Source: Pantoea sp. 1.19 (GTDB taxonomy: Bacteria; Pseudomonadota; Gammaproteobacteria; Enterobacterales; Enterobacteriaceae). From it: 64,000 nt of DNA. The notes below the pieces were generated by a model that worked only from the letters and a program-made list of their open reading frames with translations, ran no database searches and was not told the DNA's origin. The stretch spans positions 1-64,000 of the forward strand of contig NZ_MRBS01000004.1 in NCBI RefSeq assembly GCF_001922585.1, written 5' to 3'. Positions 54,736-64,000 of the stretch are shown one piece after another. Position numbers and translations under genes: made by a program. The number at the start of each line of letters is the position of its first letter. Within the stretch, counting starts at the first letter, position 1.

Positions 54736-57180
54736 TCAGGCGGAAGGGGTAAATTTTTTGCTGCGGCGGGTCGGCAGCGTGGTGGCCGGATCGTCCGGCC
54801 AGAGGTGTTTAGGGTAGCGCCCCTTCATCTCTTTTTGCACCTCCGACCACGCACCGCGCCAGAATCCGGCCAGATCGCTGGTCACCTGCAGCGGCCGCTG
54901 CGCCGGCGACAGCAGCTCCAGCACCACCGGCACCCGTCCTTCCGCCACCCGCGGCGTATCGGCCTCGCCGTACATCTCCTGCACGCGCACCGCCAGCGCC
55001 GGCGGATTATCGGGGTCATAGCGCAGCGCCAGCCGGCTGCCGGTCGGCACAGTGTAATGAGTTGGTAGCGCACTATCCAGCCGTTGACGCTGGGACCATG
55101 TGAGTAATTGTAAGAGCGCCTGGCTGAGGTCGATTTGCTGCAGCTGGCGCACGTCCTGTACGCCCGCCAGCTGCGGCAACAGCCAGCGATCCAGCGATGC
55201 CAGCAAGGCCTCATCGTCCACCGCCGGCCACGCCTCCTCCGGCAGCCAGCGTGCGGCACAGCGCAGCCGCAGACGCAGCTGGCTGGCAGCGGGCGTCCAG
55301 TTCAGCACCGCCAGCCCTTTGCGCGCGATCCAGCGCAGCATCGCCTGCTGCAGCACTGCCGCGTCGGGACGCGCCAGCGGCTGCTCGCGCAGTACCAGCT
55401 GACCAATCTGTTCGCGCCGCAGCGCACGCAGCGTGCCGCGCGCCTCGTCCCACTCCACTTCGGTACGGGTTTGCACCAGTTCCGGCAGCGCGGCCAGCAG
55501 GGCGTCCAGCACCACCGGCAGCGCCTGTATGATCCGCGCATCGGCCTGGGCTTGCCCCTGCAACAGCAGCGGCACCAGCAGCCATTCATAGCGGGTAAGC
55601 GCATCGTCTTCCGCCAGCATCGCGCCGACGCCGTTGGCCAGCTGATAGCGTCCCTGCGCACCGCGCCGTCGCGCCAGCCGGTCAGGCCAGGCCTGCGCCA
55701 GCAGCGCCGCTGCCAGCGCCACGTCGGGCGATCCGCCGCGGATCCCCAGGCGCTGCTGAAGCTGGCGCGCCCGCTGCTGCCAGTGATGCTGCGGTCGCCA
55801 GAAGGCTTCGCGCAGATCGCCGCTGCCGCCGCGCGGCGGCTCTTCGACGATCGCCGCCAGCAGCGCGGCGGTGGCTACCGCATCGGGCTTGTCACCCGCG
55901 GCCACCAGCATCGCGCTAAGGCGCGGATCGCTGCCCAACGCCGCCATCCGTCGCCCGCGCGCGCTCAGTTGCCCATCGGCCGCGAGTGCGCCCAGCTGCT
56001 GCAGTAGCCGATCGGCCGCCTGCAGGGCGCCGGCCGGCGGCGTATCCAGCCAGTTTAACGTCTCCACTTGCTGGCAGCCCCACTGCAGCAGCTCCAGCCG
56101 CAGGCCGCTGAGATCGCTTTGCAGGATCTCCGGCTCTGCGTGAGCCGGGGCGCGTTCGGCCTGCTCCTTGCCCAACAGGTGGAGACAGAGGCCCGGGGCC
56201 AGACGGCCGGCGCGGCCGGCGCGCTGGGTCATCGATGCCTGACTGATCCGCTGGGTCACCAGCCGGGTCAGGCCGCTTTTGCTCTCAAACAGTGCCGCCC
56301 GCTCCAGCGCACTATCCACTACCAGGCGAATGCCCTCGATGGTCAGGCTGGTCTCAGCAATATTGGTGGCCAGCACCACTTTGCGCCGTCCCGGCGGGGC
56401 CGGCAGAATCGCTTTCTGCTGCGCCGCCAGCGGCAGGGCGCCGTACAGCGGCGCCAGATCGGTATCCTCCGCCACGTTGCCAGCCAGCAGGCTCTGCACC
56501 CGCTGGATCTCACCCACGCCGGGTAAAAACAGCAGCAGCGATCCGGACGCCTCGCGCAGCAGTCCCAACACCGCTTTCGCTACCGCCTCATCCGCGCGCA
56601 GGTGGCCCGGCAGCGCCTGATAGCGGCGCTCCACCGGATAGCTGCGCCCCTCAGAGACGATGAGCGGTGCGTCAGGCAGCGCCTCGCGCAGACGGCTATT
56701 GTCCAGCGTCGCCGACATCAGCAGCAGTCGCAGATCGTCGCGCACGCTCCCCTGCACGTCGCGCAGCAGCGCCAGCGCCAAATCCGCCTGTAAGCTGCGC
56801 TCGTGAAACTCGTCGAGGATCACCAGGGAAACGCCCTCCAGTAGCGGATCCTGCTGCAGCTGACGGGTGAGGATCCCTTCGGTCACCACCTCCAGCCGGG
56901 TGCGGGCACTGACGCAGCTCTCCGCGCGCATGCGGTAGCCGACCGTCTCGCCGGGCGACTCGCCGAGCTGTTCCGCCAGCCGCTGGGCGACATTGCGCGC
57001 CGCCAGCCGCCGCGGTTCCAGCAGGATAATACGACCGGGCAGGCCGGCCTGCTGCAGCAGTTGCAGCGGGAGCCACGTTGATTTGCCCGCGCCGGTTGGG
57101 GCAACCAGCAGCACCTGGGGGGATGTGCGCAGCGCCGCGAGCAGGTCGGGCAGGACGGCACTAACGGGAAGTTGTTCCAC
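54736..57180 (-). CDS. hrpB: ATP-dependent helicase HrpB
   Basis: HrpB is a DExH-box helicase related to the RNA-processing helicase HrpA; its cellular role is not well defined. The 814-residue product has Walker A TGAGKST (about 29-35), the DEFH box (VILDEFHERS), SAT motif III, and the motif VI block QRAGRAGRLAPG, followed by the HrpB-specific C-terminal region. The start codon is GTG at 57178-57180 with an AGGA ribosome binding site. It diverges from thpR. Confidence 0.95.
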   Translation of the reverse strand: MEQLPVSAVLPDLLAALRTSPQVLLVAPTGAGKSTWLPLQLLQQAGLPGRIILLEPRRLAARNVAQRLAEQLGESPGETVGYRMRAESCVSARTRLEVVTEGILTRQLQQDPLLEGVSLVILDEFHERSLQADLALALLRDVQGSVRDDLRLLLMSATLDNSRLREALPDAPLIVSEGRSYPVERRYQALPGHLRADEAVAKAVLGLLREASGSLLLFLPGVGEIQRVQSLLAGNVAEDTDLAPLYGALPLAAQQKAILPAPPGRRKVVLATNIAETSLTIEGIRLVVDSALERAALFESKSGLTRLVTQRISQASMTQRAGRAGRLAPGLCLHLLGKEQAERAPAHAEPEILQSDLSGLRLELLQWGCQQVETLNWLDTPPAGALQAADRLLQQLGALAADGQLSARGRRMAALGSDPRLSAMLVAAGDKPDAVATAALLAAIVEEPPRGGSGDLREAFWRPQHHWQQRARQLQQRLGIRGGSPDVALAAALLAQAWPDRLARRRGAQGRYQLANGVGAMLAEDDALTRYEWLLVPLLLQGQAQADARIIQALPVVLDALLAALPELVQTRTEVEWDEARGTLRALRREQIGQLVLREQPLARPDAAVLQQAMLRWIARKGLAVLNWTPAASQLRLRLRCAARWLPEEAWPAVDDEALLASLDRWLLPQLAGVQDVRQLQQIDLSQALLQLLTWSQRQRLDSALPTHYTVPTGSRLALRYDPDNPPALAVRVQEMYGEADTPRVAEGRVPVVLELLSPAQRPLQVTSDLAGFWRGAWSEVQKEMKGRYPKHLWPDDPATTLPTRRSKKFTPSA

Positions 57181-57250
57181 GCGGGATTCCTGAGTCCTGG
57201 TTTTCTGATGAGCGGCATTGTAGCATTTGCCCGCTCACCCGGAGGATGCA

Positions 57251-57799
57251 ATGACACAACCGACGCGCCTGTTTTTTGGCATCGCCCTGCCAACGTCCGT
57301 TCAGCGGGCGCTGATCGCCTGGCGGTCCACCGCCTTCCCGGCCGAAACCGGTCGCCCGGTGGCGGCCGCGAATCTGCACCTGACGCTGGCTTTTCTCGGC
57401 GATGTCACCCCCGGCCAGCAGGCGCGGCTAAGCGCGCAGGCCGGGCGCATTCGCCAGCGCCCCTTTCGCCTGGCGCTGGATGACGCCGGCCACTGGCCCG
57501 CCTCCGGCGCGGTGTGGATCGGACCGCACCGCGCCCCGCGCGGTCTGCACCAGCTGGCGACGCTGCTGCGCTCGCAGGCGGCACGCGGCGGCTGTTATCA
57601 GAGCCCGCTGCCGTTTCACCCGCACGTCACGCTGCTGCGCGGCGCCACCCGCCCGGTCGCTCTGCCACCGCGCACCTTTCACTGGTCCTTTCCGGTGAGC
57701 CAGTTTAGCCTGTTCGCCAGCGAATCAAGCCGCGGCGGGGTTCGCTACCGCCCGATTGCCCACTGGCCGCTCACCGACGAGGATACCCATGCGCTTTGA
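57251..57799 (+). CDS. thpR: RNA 2',3'-cyclic phosphodiesterase ThpR
   Basis: ThpR (LigT) belongs to the 2H phosphoesterase family and opens 2',3'-cyclic phosphates; in E. coli it also shows RNA ligase activity. The start at ATG 57251, five bases after GGAGG, gives 182 residues. Both 2H motifs are seen (HLTL near residue 44 and HVTL near 127). An upstream in-frame start at 57227 is rejected. Its end overlaps the sfsA start by 11 bases. Confidence 0.92.
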   Translation: MTQPTRLFFGIALPTSVQRALIAWRSTAFPAETGRPVAAANLHLTLAFLGDVTPGQQARLSAQAGRIRQRPFRLALDDAGHWPASGAVWIGPHRAPRGLHQLATLLRSQAARGGCYQSPLPFHPHVTLLRGATRPVALPPRTFHWSFPVSQFSLFASESSRGGVRYRPIAHWPLTDEDTHAL

Positions 57800-58493
57800 T
57801 CCCCCCCTGCAGCCTGCGCGGCTGATTGCCCGCTACAAACGTTTTCTGGCGGATGTGGTGACCGCCGACGGCAAGACGCTGACCCTGCACTGCGCCAATA
57901 CCGGCGCGATGACCGGCTGCGCCACTCCCGGCGATACCGTCTGGTATTCCACTGCCACCGGCGCCGGCAGAAAGTACCCCCAAAGTTGGGAGTTGACGGA
58001 AACCGCCGCGGGTCATTTCATCTGTGTGAATACGCTGCGCGCCAACGCGCTGGTAAAAGAAGCGCTGCTGGCCGGCAGCCTGCCCGAACTGGCAGGTTAT
58101 CGTCACTGCCGCGCTGAAGTAAAATACGGTACGGAAAGCAGTCGAATTGATTTCCAGCTTCAGGAAGAAAATCGCGCTAACTGCTATATTGAAGTGAAAT
58201 CGGTGACGCTGTTACATCAGGGCAAAGGCTACTTTCCCGATGCGGTCACGACCCGCGGACAAAAGCACCTGCGCGAGCTGATGAGCGTCGTCCGTGACGG
58301 GCACCGTGCAGTGTTGTTATTTGTCGTGATGCACACGGGCATTGAGGACGTTTCCCCGGCCCGGCATATTGATGCGGCCTACGCAGAGTTACTGGTTCAG
58401 GCACAACGCAGCGGCGTGGAGTTACTGGCTTACCGCGCCACCTTGTCGCCGGCAGGTATGAATTTATGCGAACCGATCGCGCTGGTGTTGTAA
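57789..58493 (+). CDS. sfsA: DNA-binding protein SfsA, sugar fermentation stimulation
   Basis: SfsA was found in E. coli through its ability to boost maltose gene expression without the normal activators, and binds DNA; it also carries a nuclease-like fold. The start at ATG 57789 gives 234 residues, the E. coli length ([13 protein letters not shown]). The conserved [21 protein letters not shown] and [17 protein letters not shown] segments are present. It overlaps thpR. Confidence 0.94.
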   Translation: MRFDPPLQPARLIARYKRFLADVVTADGKTLTLHCANTGAMTGCATPGDTVWYSTATGAGRKYPQSWELTETAAGHFICVNTLRANALVKEALLAGSLPELAGYRHCRAEVKYGTESSRIDFQLQEENRANCYIEVKSVTLLHQGKGYFPDAVTTRGQKHLRELMSVVRDGHRAVLLFVVMHTGIEDVSPARHIDAAYAELLVQAQRSGVELLAYRATLSPAGMNLCEPIALVL

Positions 58494-58583
58494 TCATCAT
58501 CGCGATTTGCTGTTATAAGCCGCGCTGAGCGCCGCGTTAATACGCGTTCTCTCACAGGCTTGTCAAGGTGCGCTGAGGAATAA

Positions 58584-58612
58584 TTGCCAACGGCAATCGC
58601 TTCTGCTATTTA
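58584..58612 (+). promoter_or_regulatory. Probable dksA promoter
   Basis: TTGCCA (58584-58589) and TATTTA (58607-58612) are 17 bases apart, and TGC precedes the -10, giving an extended -10. A GC-rich stretch TAGCGGCC follows. It lies about 60 bases before the dksA start. Confidence 0.5.
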
Positions 58613-58672
58613 TAGCGGCCTGTTTTTTTCCCCTATGGGGATCGATAGTGCGTGTTATCCAGGAGAAACAAC

Positions 58673-59128
58673 ATGCAAGAAGGGCAAAACCGTAAAACAT
58701 CGTCCCTGAGTATCCTCGCCATCGCTGGGGTGGAGCCGTATCAGGAGAAGCCGGGCGAAGAGTACATGAACGAAGCCCAGCTTGAGCACTTCAGGAAAAT
58801 TCTTGAGGCCTGGCGCAATCAGCTCAGGGATGAAGTCGACCGCACCGTATCGCACATGCAGGATGAAGCGGCCAACTTCCCCGACCCGGTGGATCGCGCC
58901 GCGCAGGAAGAGGAATTCAGCCTCGAACTGCGTAACCGCGACCGCGAGCGTAAGCTTATCAAGAAGATCGAGAAGACGCTGAAGAAAGTGGAAGATGACG
59001 ATTTCGGCTTCTGCGAATCCTGCGGGGTAGAAATTGGCATTCGTCGCCTCGAAGCGCGTCCAACCGCCGATCTGTGCATTGATTGCAAAACGCTGGCAGA
59101 AATCCGCGAAAAACAGATGGCTGGCTAA
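58673..59128 (+). CDS. dksA: RNA polymerase-binding transcription factor DksA
   Basis: DksA inserts its coiled coil in the secondary channel of RNA polymerase and makes rRNA and other promoters sensitive to ppGpp. The start at ATG 58673, after AGGAG, gives 151 residues almost identical to E. coli. The coiled-coil tip with [11 protein letters not shown] (about 71-80) and the four-cysteine zinc finger (CESC, CIDC) are present. The rrn and rpsB promoters of this window carry the GC-rich discriminators on which DksA acts. Confidence 0.98.
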   Translation: MQEGQNRKTSSLSILAIAGVEPYQEKPGEEYMNEAQLEHFRKILEAWRNQLRDEVDRTVSHMQDEAANFPDPVDRAAQEEEFSLELRNRDRERKLIKKIEKTLKKVEDDDFGFCESCGVEIGIRRLEARPTADLCIDCKTLAEIREKQMAG

Positions 59129-59188
59129 GGTGCCACCGGACAGCCGTGGAGAGGTCCTCACTGCTCTCTTCACGGCATTTGCCTGACC

Positions 59189-60079
59189 ATGACCGCAGAT
59201 ACCCCCTATATTGGGCGCTTCGCCCCTTCTCCCTCTGGTGACCTCCATTTCGGCTCTTTGCTTGCCGCGCTCGGCAGCTGGCTGCAGGCCCGCGCCCATC
59301 GGGGCCTGTGGCGGGTGCGCATTGAAGATATCGATCCGCCGCGCGAAGTGCCCGGCGCGGCCGACCGCATTCTCCGCCAGCTGGCGCACTACGGGCTACA
59401 CTGGGACGGCGAAGTCACCTGGCAGTCACAGCGCCATGATGCGTACCGCGCCGCGCTGGCCGAGCTGCAGCGGGCGGGCCGCAGCTACTATTGCCACTGC
59501 ACCCGCAGCCGGGTGCGGCAGCTGGGCGGTTACTATGACGGCCACTGCCGGGATCGCCAGCTTGCGCCCGCCGGTGCGGCAGTGCGTCTGCGGGTGGATA
59601 CGCCGGTCAGCGGCTTTGACGATCGGCTGCGCGGCCCGATCGCGGTCCCGCCCGCCCTGGCGGCGGAGGACTTTATTATCCACCGCCGCGACGGGCTGTT
59701 TGCCTATAACCTGGCGGTGGTGGTCGACGATCGCGCGGCGGGCATCAGCGAAGTGGTGCGCGGCGCCGATCTGATTGCTCCGACCGTGCGCCAGATTGCG
59801 CTTTATCAGCAGTTTGGCTGGCCGTCTCCCCGCTGGCTGCATCTGCCGCTGGCGCTGAATCACGATGGCCACAAGCTGTCCAAGCAAAATCACGCGCCGG
59901 CGCTGCCGGACGGCGACCCGCGTCCGGTACTGGTCGCGGCCCTGCGCTTTCTGGGCCAGGCCGTTCCCGCCGGCTGGCGGGATCTCAGCACGGAGACGCT
60001 GCTGCAGGAAGCCGTTGCCGGCTGGCAGCTAAAAAACCTGCCGCAGCAGGATGCCTTGCCCCCTGCCGCGGGTAACTGA
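59189..60079 (+). CDS. gluQRS: Glutamyl-Q tRNA(Asp) synthetase
   Basis: GluQ-RS attaches glutamate to queuosine at the wobble base of tRNA-Asp and is a truncated relative of glutamyl-tRNA synthetase. The 296-residue protein has the catalytic-core HIGH-like motif PSGDLHFGS (15-23), zinc-ligand residues in [10 protein letters not shown] and the KLSKQ motif near residue 230, and no anticodon-binding domain. It follows dksA by 60 bases, a pairing conserved in gamma-proteobacteria. Confidence 0.95.
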   Translation: MTADTPYIGRFAPSPSGDLHFGSLLAALGSWLQARAHRGLWRVRIEDIDPPREVPGAADRILRQLAHYGLHWDGEVTWQSQRHDAYRAALAELQRAGRSYYCHCTRSRVRQLGGYYDGHCRDRQLAPAGAAVRLRVDTPVSGFDDRLRGPIAVPPALAAEDFIIHRRDGLFAYNLAVVVDDRAAGISEVVRGADLIAPTVRQIALYQQFGWPSPRWLHLPLALNHDGHKLSKQNHAPALPDGDPRPVLVAALRFLGQAVPAGWRDLSTETLLQEAVAGWQLKNLPQQDALPPAAGN

Positions 60080-60161
60080 GCATTCTCAAACGCGTCGTAA
60101 CAGGCTATGATGAGCCGCTATTTATTAACCCCTGGCTATATTGTCACTGTAGAGGTGTCCT

Positions 60162-61565
60162 ATTTTTACCCGAGTCGCTAATTTTTGCCGCAAGGTACTG
60201 AGCCGAGAAGAGGCGCAAGCCGAGGTGGAAAACGTCGAAAATCCGCTGACCATCATCCCCCGCGATCGCCATAATATCTCGCGCAAAGACATCAGTGAAA
60301 ATGCGCTCAAGGTGCTCTATCGCCTGAACAAAGCGGGTTATGAGGCATATCTGGTCGGCGGCGGCGTGCGCGACCTGCTGCTGGGCAAGAAGCCAAAAGA
60401 TTTTGACATCACCACCAACGCCACCCCGGAACAGATGCGAAAGCTGTTTCGCAACTGCCGTCTGGTCGGCCGTCGTTTTCGCCTGGCACACGTGATGTTT
60501 GGGCCGGAAATCATCGAAGTGGCGACCTTTCGCGGCCACCACGAAGCCGAAGCCAGCAGCAATGACGCCGCCCAGCGCGGGCAGAACGGCATGCTGCTGC
60601 GCGATAACATTTTTGGCAGTATTGAAGATGATGCCCAGCGCCGCGATCTGACGATCAACTCGCTGTACTACAACGTAGCGGACTTTACCGTGCGCGATTA
60701 CGTCGGCGGTCTGAACGATCTGCGCAGCGGCGTGGTACGAATGATTGGCGATCCGGAAACCCGCTATCGCGAAGATCCGGTGCGCATGCTGCGCGTGGTG
60801 CGCTTTGCCGCCAAGCTGGATATGCAGATCGCGCCGGAAACCGGCGAACCCATCCCGCGGCTGGCCGCGCTGCTGCACGACATCCCGCCGGCGCGCCTGT
60901 TTGAAGAGGCTCTGAAGCTGCTGCAGGCCGGCTACGGCTACGCCACCTGGCTGAAGCTGCGCGATTATCAGCTGTTTCAGCCGCTGTTTCCGACCCTGGC
61001 ACGCAATTTTACTGAGCAGGGCGACAGCAACATGGAGCGCATGCTGGCACAGGTGCTGAAAAACACCGATGCCCGCCTGCAGAACAATCAGCGGGTCAAT
61101 CCGGCGTTCCTGTTTGCCGCCATGTTCTGGTACACCCTGCTGGAAGCAGCGCAGAAGATCGCCCAGGAGAGCGGGCTGGCCTACTATGACGCCTTTGCGC
61201 TGGCGATGAACGACGTGCTGGATGAGGCCTGCCGCGCGCTGGCGATCCCGAAGCGTATCACCAGCCTGGTGCGCGACATCTGGCAGCTGCAGCTGCGTCT
61301 GCCCCGCCGCCACGGTAAGCGGGCCTGGAAACTGATGGAACACCCCAAATTTCGCGCCGCGTATGATCTGCTGGCGCTGCGCGCCGGGGTGGAAAACAAC
61401 AGCGAGCTGCAGCGCCTGACTGACTGGTGGGGCGAATTCCAGACCGCCGCACCGCCGCAGCAAAAAAACTTGATGAACACCCTCGGTGACGATCCGGCCC
61501 CGCGCCGCCGCACCCGCCGTCCGCGCAAACGTCCGGCCGGGCCGCGCAAAGAGAGCGGCGGCTGA
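60162..61565 (+). CDS. pcnB: Poly(A) polymerase I with non-canonical ATT start
   Basis: PcnB adds poly(A) tails to RNA 3' ends and so speeds decay, and controls ColE1 plasmid copy number through RNAI. Conserved sequence begins well upstream of any ATG, GTG or TTG in frame: reading from ATT at 60162-60164 gives (M)[16 protein letters not shown], the same N-terminus as E. coli PcnB, whose gene is known to use AUU. That start has an AGAGGTG ribosome binding site and yields 467 residues. The nucleotidyltransferase motif LVGGGVRD and catalytic Asp80 and Asp82 (KDFDITTNA) follow, and the C-terminal tail is basic. The stop overlaps folK by one base. Confidence 0.93.
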   Translation: MFTRVANFCRKVLSREEAQAEVENVENPLTIIPRDRHNISRKDISENALKVLYRLNKAGYEAYLVGGGVRDLLLGKKPKDFDITTNATPEQMRKLFRNCRLVGRRFRLAHVMFGPEIIEVATFRGHHEAEASSNDAAQRGQNGMLLRDNIFGSIEDDAQRRDLTINSLYYNVADFTVRDYVGGLNDLRSGVVRMIGDPETRYREDPVRMLRVVRFAAKLDMQIAPETGEPIPRLAALLHDIPPARLFEEALKLLQAGYGYATWLKLRDYQLFQPLFPTLARNFTEQGDSNMERMLAQVLKNTDARLQNNQRVNPAFLFAAMFWYTLLEAAQKIAQESGLAYYDAFALAMNDVLDEACRALAIPKRITSLVRDIWQLQLRLPRRHGKRAWKLMEHPKFRAAYDLLALRAGVENNSELQRLTDWWGEFQTAAPPQQKNLMNTLGDDPAPRRRTRRPRKRPAGPRKESGG

Positions 61566-62041
61566 TGCGCGTCTGGCTGGCCATCGGCAGCAACCAGGCC
61601 GACCCGCTGGCGCAGGTCGAAGCCGCGCTGCAGGCCCTGCGCGCGCTGCCGCAGAGCGACGTGCTGGCGGTATCGCCGTTTTACCGCACTCCGCCATACG
61701 GGCCGCCGGATCAGCCCGACTTCCTTAACGCCGCCGTGGCGGTCGACACCACGCTGGCGCCGGAAACCCTGCTCGACCACACCCAGCGCATTGAGCAGGA
61801 GCAGGGACGGGTGCGCAAAGCCGAACGCTGGGGACCGCGCACCCTCGATATCGATATCATGCTGTGGGGCGAGCAGACGCTGGCCACGCCGCGCCTGACC
61901 GTGCCGCATTACGATCTGCACAACCGCGCGTTTATGCTGGTGCCGCTGCTGGCGATCGCGCCAGATGCCACCCTGCCCGACGGAACGCGCCTCGACGGCC
62001 TGCTTGCCGCGCTGGACGCCACGGCAATTCAGCGCTGGTAA
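61565..62041 (+). CDS. folK: 6-hydroxymethyl-dihydropterin pyrophosphokinase
   Basis: FolK transfers diphosphate from ATP to 6-hydroxymethyl-7,8-dihydropterin in folate synthesis. The 158-residue protein has the HPPK signature region RVRKAERWGPRTLDIDIMLWG with the metal-binding DIDI aspartates. Its ATG overlaps the pcnB stop (TGATG), so the two are translationally coupled. In E. coli a fimbrial operon separates folK from panB; here they are 67 bases apart. Confidence 0.96.
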   Translation: MRVWLAIGSNQADPLAQVEAALQALRALPQSDVLAVSPFYRTPPYGPPDQPDFLNAAVAVDTTLAPETLLDHTQRIEQEQGRVRKAERWGPRTLDIDIMLWGEQTLATPRLTVPHYDLHNRAFMLVPLLAIAPDATLPDGTRLDGLLAALDATAIQRW

Positions 62042-62108
62042 ACGCCACGTTCCCTTCATGCCGACCTTTGATTAAGATAGCCGCTTATCGAACGCCAACG
62101 AGGTTGCC

Positions 62109-62903
62109 ATGAAACCCACCACCCTTTCGCATTTGCGCCAGTGGAAACAGCAGGGGCGCAAATTTGCCACCCTGACCGCCTATGACTTCAGCTTTGCCCG
62201 CCTGTTTGCCGATGAGGGCATTGCTGTGCTGCTGATTGGTGATTCGCTGGGCATGACCGTGCAGGGGCACGATTCGACCCTGCCGGTCACCGTCGAGCAC
62301 ATCGCTTACCACACCGCGGCGGTCCGTCGCGGCGCGCCGCAGGCGCTGGTGATGGCCGACCTGCCGTTTATGGCTTACGCCACCCCGGAGCAGACCTGTG
62401 CTAACGCGGCGCAGCTGATGCGCGCCGGCGCCAATCTGGTGAAGCTGGAGGGCGGGGCCTGGCTGTGTGAAACGGTACGGCAGCTGACCGAGCGCGCCGT
62501 GCCGGTGTGCGGTCACCTCGGCCTGACGCCGCAGTCGGTCAATATTTTCGGCGGCTACAAAGTGCAGGGACGCGACAGTGACGCGGCCGATCGCCTGCTG
62601 GCCGACGCGCTGGCGCTGGAGGCCGCCGGCGCTCAGCTGCTGGTGCTGGAGTGCGTTCCGGTCGCGCTGGCGCGGCGCGTGACCGACGCGCTGGCGATCC
62701 CGGTTATCGGCATCGGCGCCGGTAACGTCACCGACGGCCAGATTCTGGTGATGCACGATGCCTTCGGGCTGACCGGCGGTCATATTCCAAAATTCACCAA
62801 AAATTTCCTGACCGGCCAGCCGGATATTCGCGCGGCGGTGCGGGCCTACATTGCAGAAGTGGAGGCGGGCACCTGGCCCGCCGCTGAACACAGTTTCCAA
62901 TAA
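62109..62903 (+). CDS. panB: 3-methyl-2-oxobutanoate hydroxymethyltransferase
   Basis: PanB makes ketopantoate from ketoisovalerate and methylenetetrahydrofolate, the first committed step of pantothenate synthesis. The 264-residue product has the E. coli length; the metal-ligand aspartates lie in LLIGDSLG and MADLPF, and the catalytic glutamate in LLVLECVP. It leads panB-panC-panD and sits next to folK, which supplies the folate branch that feeds its cofactor. Confidence 0.97.
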   Translation: MKPTTLSHLRQWKQQGRKFATLTAYDFSFARLFADEGIAVLLIGDSLGMTVQGHDSTLPVTVEHIAYHTAAVRRGAPQALVMADLPFMAYATPEQTCANAAQLMRAGANLVKLEGGAWLCETVRQLTERAVPVCGHLGLTPQSVNIFGGYKVQGRDSDAADRLLADALALEAAGAQLLVLECVPVALARRVTDALAIPVIGIGAGNVTDGQILVMHDAFGLTGGHIPKFTKNFLTGQPDIRAAVRAYIAEVEAGTWPAAEHSFQ

Positions 62904-62916
62904 ACAGGAGAAAGGC

Positions 62917-63771
62917 GTGCTGATTATCGAAACCCCGCCGCTGCTGCGCCGCGAGATCCGTCGCTGGCGTCAGGAGGGCAAACGCATTGCGCTGGTTCCC
63001 ACCATGGGCAACCTGCACGACGGCCACATGACGCTGGTGGAGGAGGCGCGCGCGCGCGCCGACATCGTCGTGGTCTCGATTTTCGTCAATCCGATGCAGT
63101 TCGATCGCGCTGACGATCTGGCACGCTATCCGCGTACGCTGCAGGAGGATTGCGAGCGACTGAACAAGCGCAACGTGGATCTGGTCTTCGCCCCGGCGCC
63201 GCAGGTCATCTATCCGCAGGGGCTGGACGCGCAGACGTTTGTTGAAGTCCCCGGCCTCTCCGCGCTACTGGAGGGAGCCAGTCGTCCCGGCCACTTCCGC
63301 GGCGTCACCACCATCGTCAGCAAGCTGTTCAACCTGGTACAGCCGGATCTCGCCTGCTTTGGCGAGAAGGATTATCAGCAGCTGGCGCTGATCCGCAAGC
63401 TGGTCACCGACATGGGCTACGACATCGACATTGTTGGCGTGCCCACCGTGCGGGCCAAAGACGGGCTGGCACTCAGCTCGCGCAATGGCTACCTCAGCGC
63501 CGATGAGCGCAAGCTGGCGCCGGGGCTGAGCCAGGTGATGAACGCCGTGGCGGAGAAGATGCGCAACGGCGAACGCCACGTTGACGATCTGCTGGCGGAG
63601 GCTGAACAACAGCTGGCGGAAAAAGGGCTGCGCGCCGATGGCCTGGCGATCTGCGACGCGGAGAGCCTGCTTCCGCTGACCACCGACAGCCAGCGCGCGG
63701 TGATCCTGATGGCCGCGTGGCTTGGAAAAGCGCGATTGATTGATAATCAACAGGTTGATTTAACCCAGTAG
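62917..63771 (+). CDS. panC: Pantothenate synthetase
   Basis: PanC joins pantoate and beta-alanine using ATP. The start codon is GTG at 62917, after AGGAG, giving 284 residues ([14 protein letters not shown]), one more than E. coli; frames reaching further upstream lie inside panB. The class I synthetase motif MGNLHDGH (30-37) and the GEKDYQQL and SSRNGYL blocks are present. It follows panB by 13 bases. Confidence 0.97.
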   Translation: MLIIETPPLLRREIRRWRQEGKRIALVPTMGNLHDGHMTLVEEARARADIVVVSIFVNPMQFDRADDLARYPRTLQEDCERLNKRNVDLVFAPAPQVIYPQGLDAQTFVEVPGLSALLEGASRPGHFRGVTTIVSKLFNLVQPDLACFGEKDYQQLALIRKLVTDMGYDIDIVGVPTVRAKDGLALSSRNGYLSADERKLAPGLSQVMNAVAEKMRNGERHVDDLLAEAEQQLAEKGLRADGLAICDAESLLPLTTDSQRAVILMAAWLGKARLIDNQQVDLTQ

Positions 63772-63780
63772 ACAAGCGCT

Positions 63781-63802
63781 GCGCCAGCGGCAATACTGGC
63801 GC
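63781..63802 (+). repeat. Inverted repeat between panC and panD
   Basis: GCGCCAG (63781-63787) and CTGGCGC (63796-63802) form a seven-base stem with an eight-base loop, in the 102-base gap between panC and panD. No T tract follows, so it is unlikely to stop transcription fully. Confidence 0.5.
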
Positions 63803-63873
63803 GGAGAGGGGCGGTCTACCCGCCCGGCGCCGCGGTGGCGCAGGATGCAGAACAGAGAGAAAGGTACAGGGTC

Positions 63874-64000
63874 ATGAAACGCACTATGCTGCAAGGCAAG
63901 CTTCACCGGGTTACGGTCACCCAGGCCGATTTGCATTACGAGGGCTCCTGCGCCATCGATCAGGATTTCCTCGACGCCTCCGGCATACTCGAATACGAAG
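63874..64000 (+). CDS. panD: Aspartate 1-decarboxylase PanD, cut by the window edge
   Basis: PanD makes beta-alanine from aspartate for PanC. Only the first 42 codons are in the window, starting at ATG 63874 ([13 protein letters not shown]). The self-cleavage site Gly24-Ser25, which forms the pyruvoyl cofactor, is present in YEGSCAID. In E. coli yadD lies between panC and panD on the other strand; no such gene fits in the gap here. Confidence 0.95.
   Translation, partial: MKRTMLQGKLHRVTVTQADLHYEGSCAIDQDFLDASGILEYE

Noticed and set aside
54724-54758. Hairpin with a following T run on the plus strand at the end of hrpB
   Set aside because: It overlaps the hrpB coding end, and no plus-strand gene ends there for it to terminate.

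Overview
This 64 kb window is an ordinary, densely coded chromosomal segment of a GC-rich enterobacterium. Almost every gene is a close relative of an Escherichia coli gene, and the order is the E. coli order from panD to the start of an rRNA operon, read in reverse. Protein details (for example the BamA, LdcC and FhuA sequences) and the absence of several E. coli-specific genes suggest Erwiniaceae (Pantoea, Erwinia or a relative). The genus is an inference; 16S rRNA, which starts just beyond the left edge, would settle it.

Layout. 1-353: promoters and leader of an rRNA operon reading leftward out of the window. 354-3720: gmhB, then the divergent MetJ-controlled methionine importer metNIQ. 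3784-6751: rcsF, trmO, proS. 6770-10060: arfB, yaeQ, a doubtful yaeP relic, rof, tilS, yaeR. 10128-16876: ldcC, accA, dnaE. 16904-32214: a long leftward block for envelope synthesis and translation: rnhB, lpxB, lpxA, fabZ, lpxD, skp, bamA, rseP, cdsA, ispU, dxr, frr, pyrH, tsf, rpsB. 32369-37387: rightward map, glnD, dapD, yaeH. 37553-40678: leftward dgt and degP. 40796-42619: mtnN, btuF and a small unknown secreted protein. 42697-45956: erpA, clcA, hemL. 45988-51893: the ferrichrome operon fhuACDB behind a Fur-like box. 52108-57180: mrcB and hrpB. 57251-64000: rightward thpR, sfsA, dksA, gluQRS, pcnB, folK, panB, panC and the start of panD.

How the genes work together. The lpx/fabZ/skp/bamA/rseP/cdsA/ispU block joins lipid A synthesis, fatty acid and phospholipid supply, undecaprenyl phosphate and outer-membrane protein assembly; degP carries a sigma-E-type promoter. 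dxr supplies isoprenoid precursors to ispU. rpsB, tsf, frr and pyrH form the translation cluster. folK, panB, panC and panD make folate and pantothenate.

No mobile element, CRISPR array, phage, toxin-antitoxin pair or previously undescribed multi-gene system was seen. The points worth a second look are small: a pcnB gene that only makes sense with an ATT start, a long glutamine tract in PBP1b, a decayed or frameshifted yaeP locus, an unrecognised small secreted protein next to btuF, a shortened disulfide loop in BamA, dyad symmetry in the lpxD-fabZ gap, and several clean gene losses relative to E. coli.
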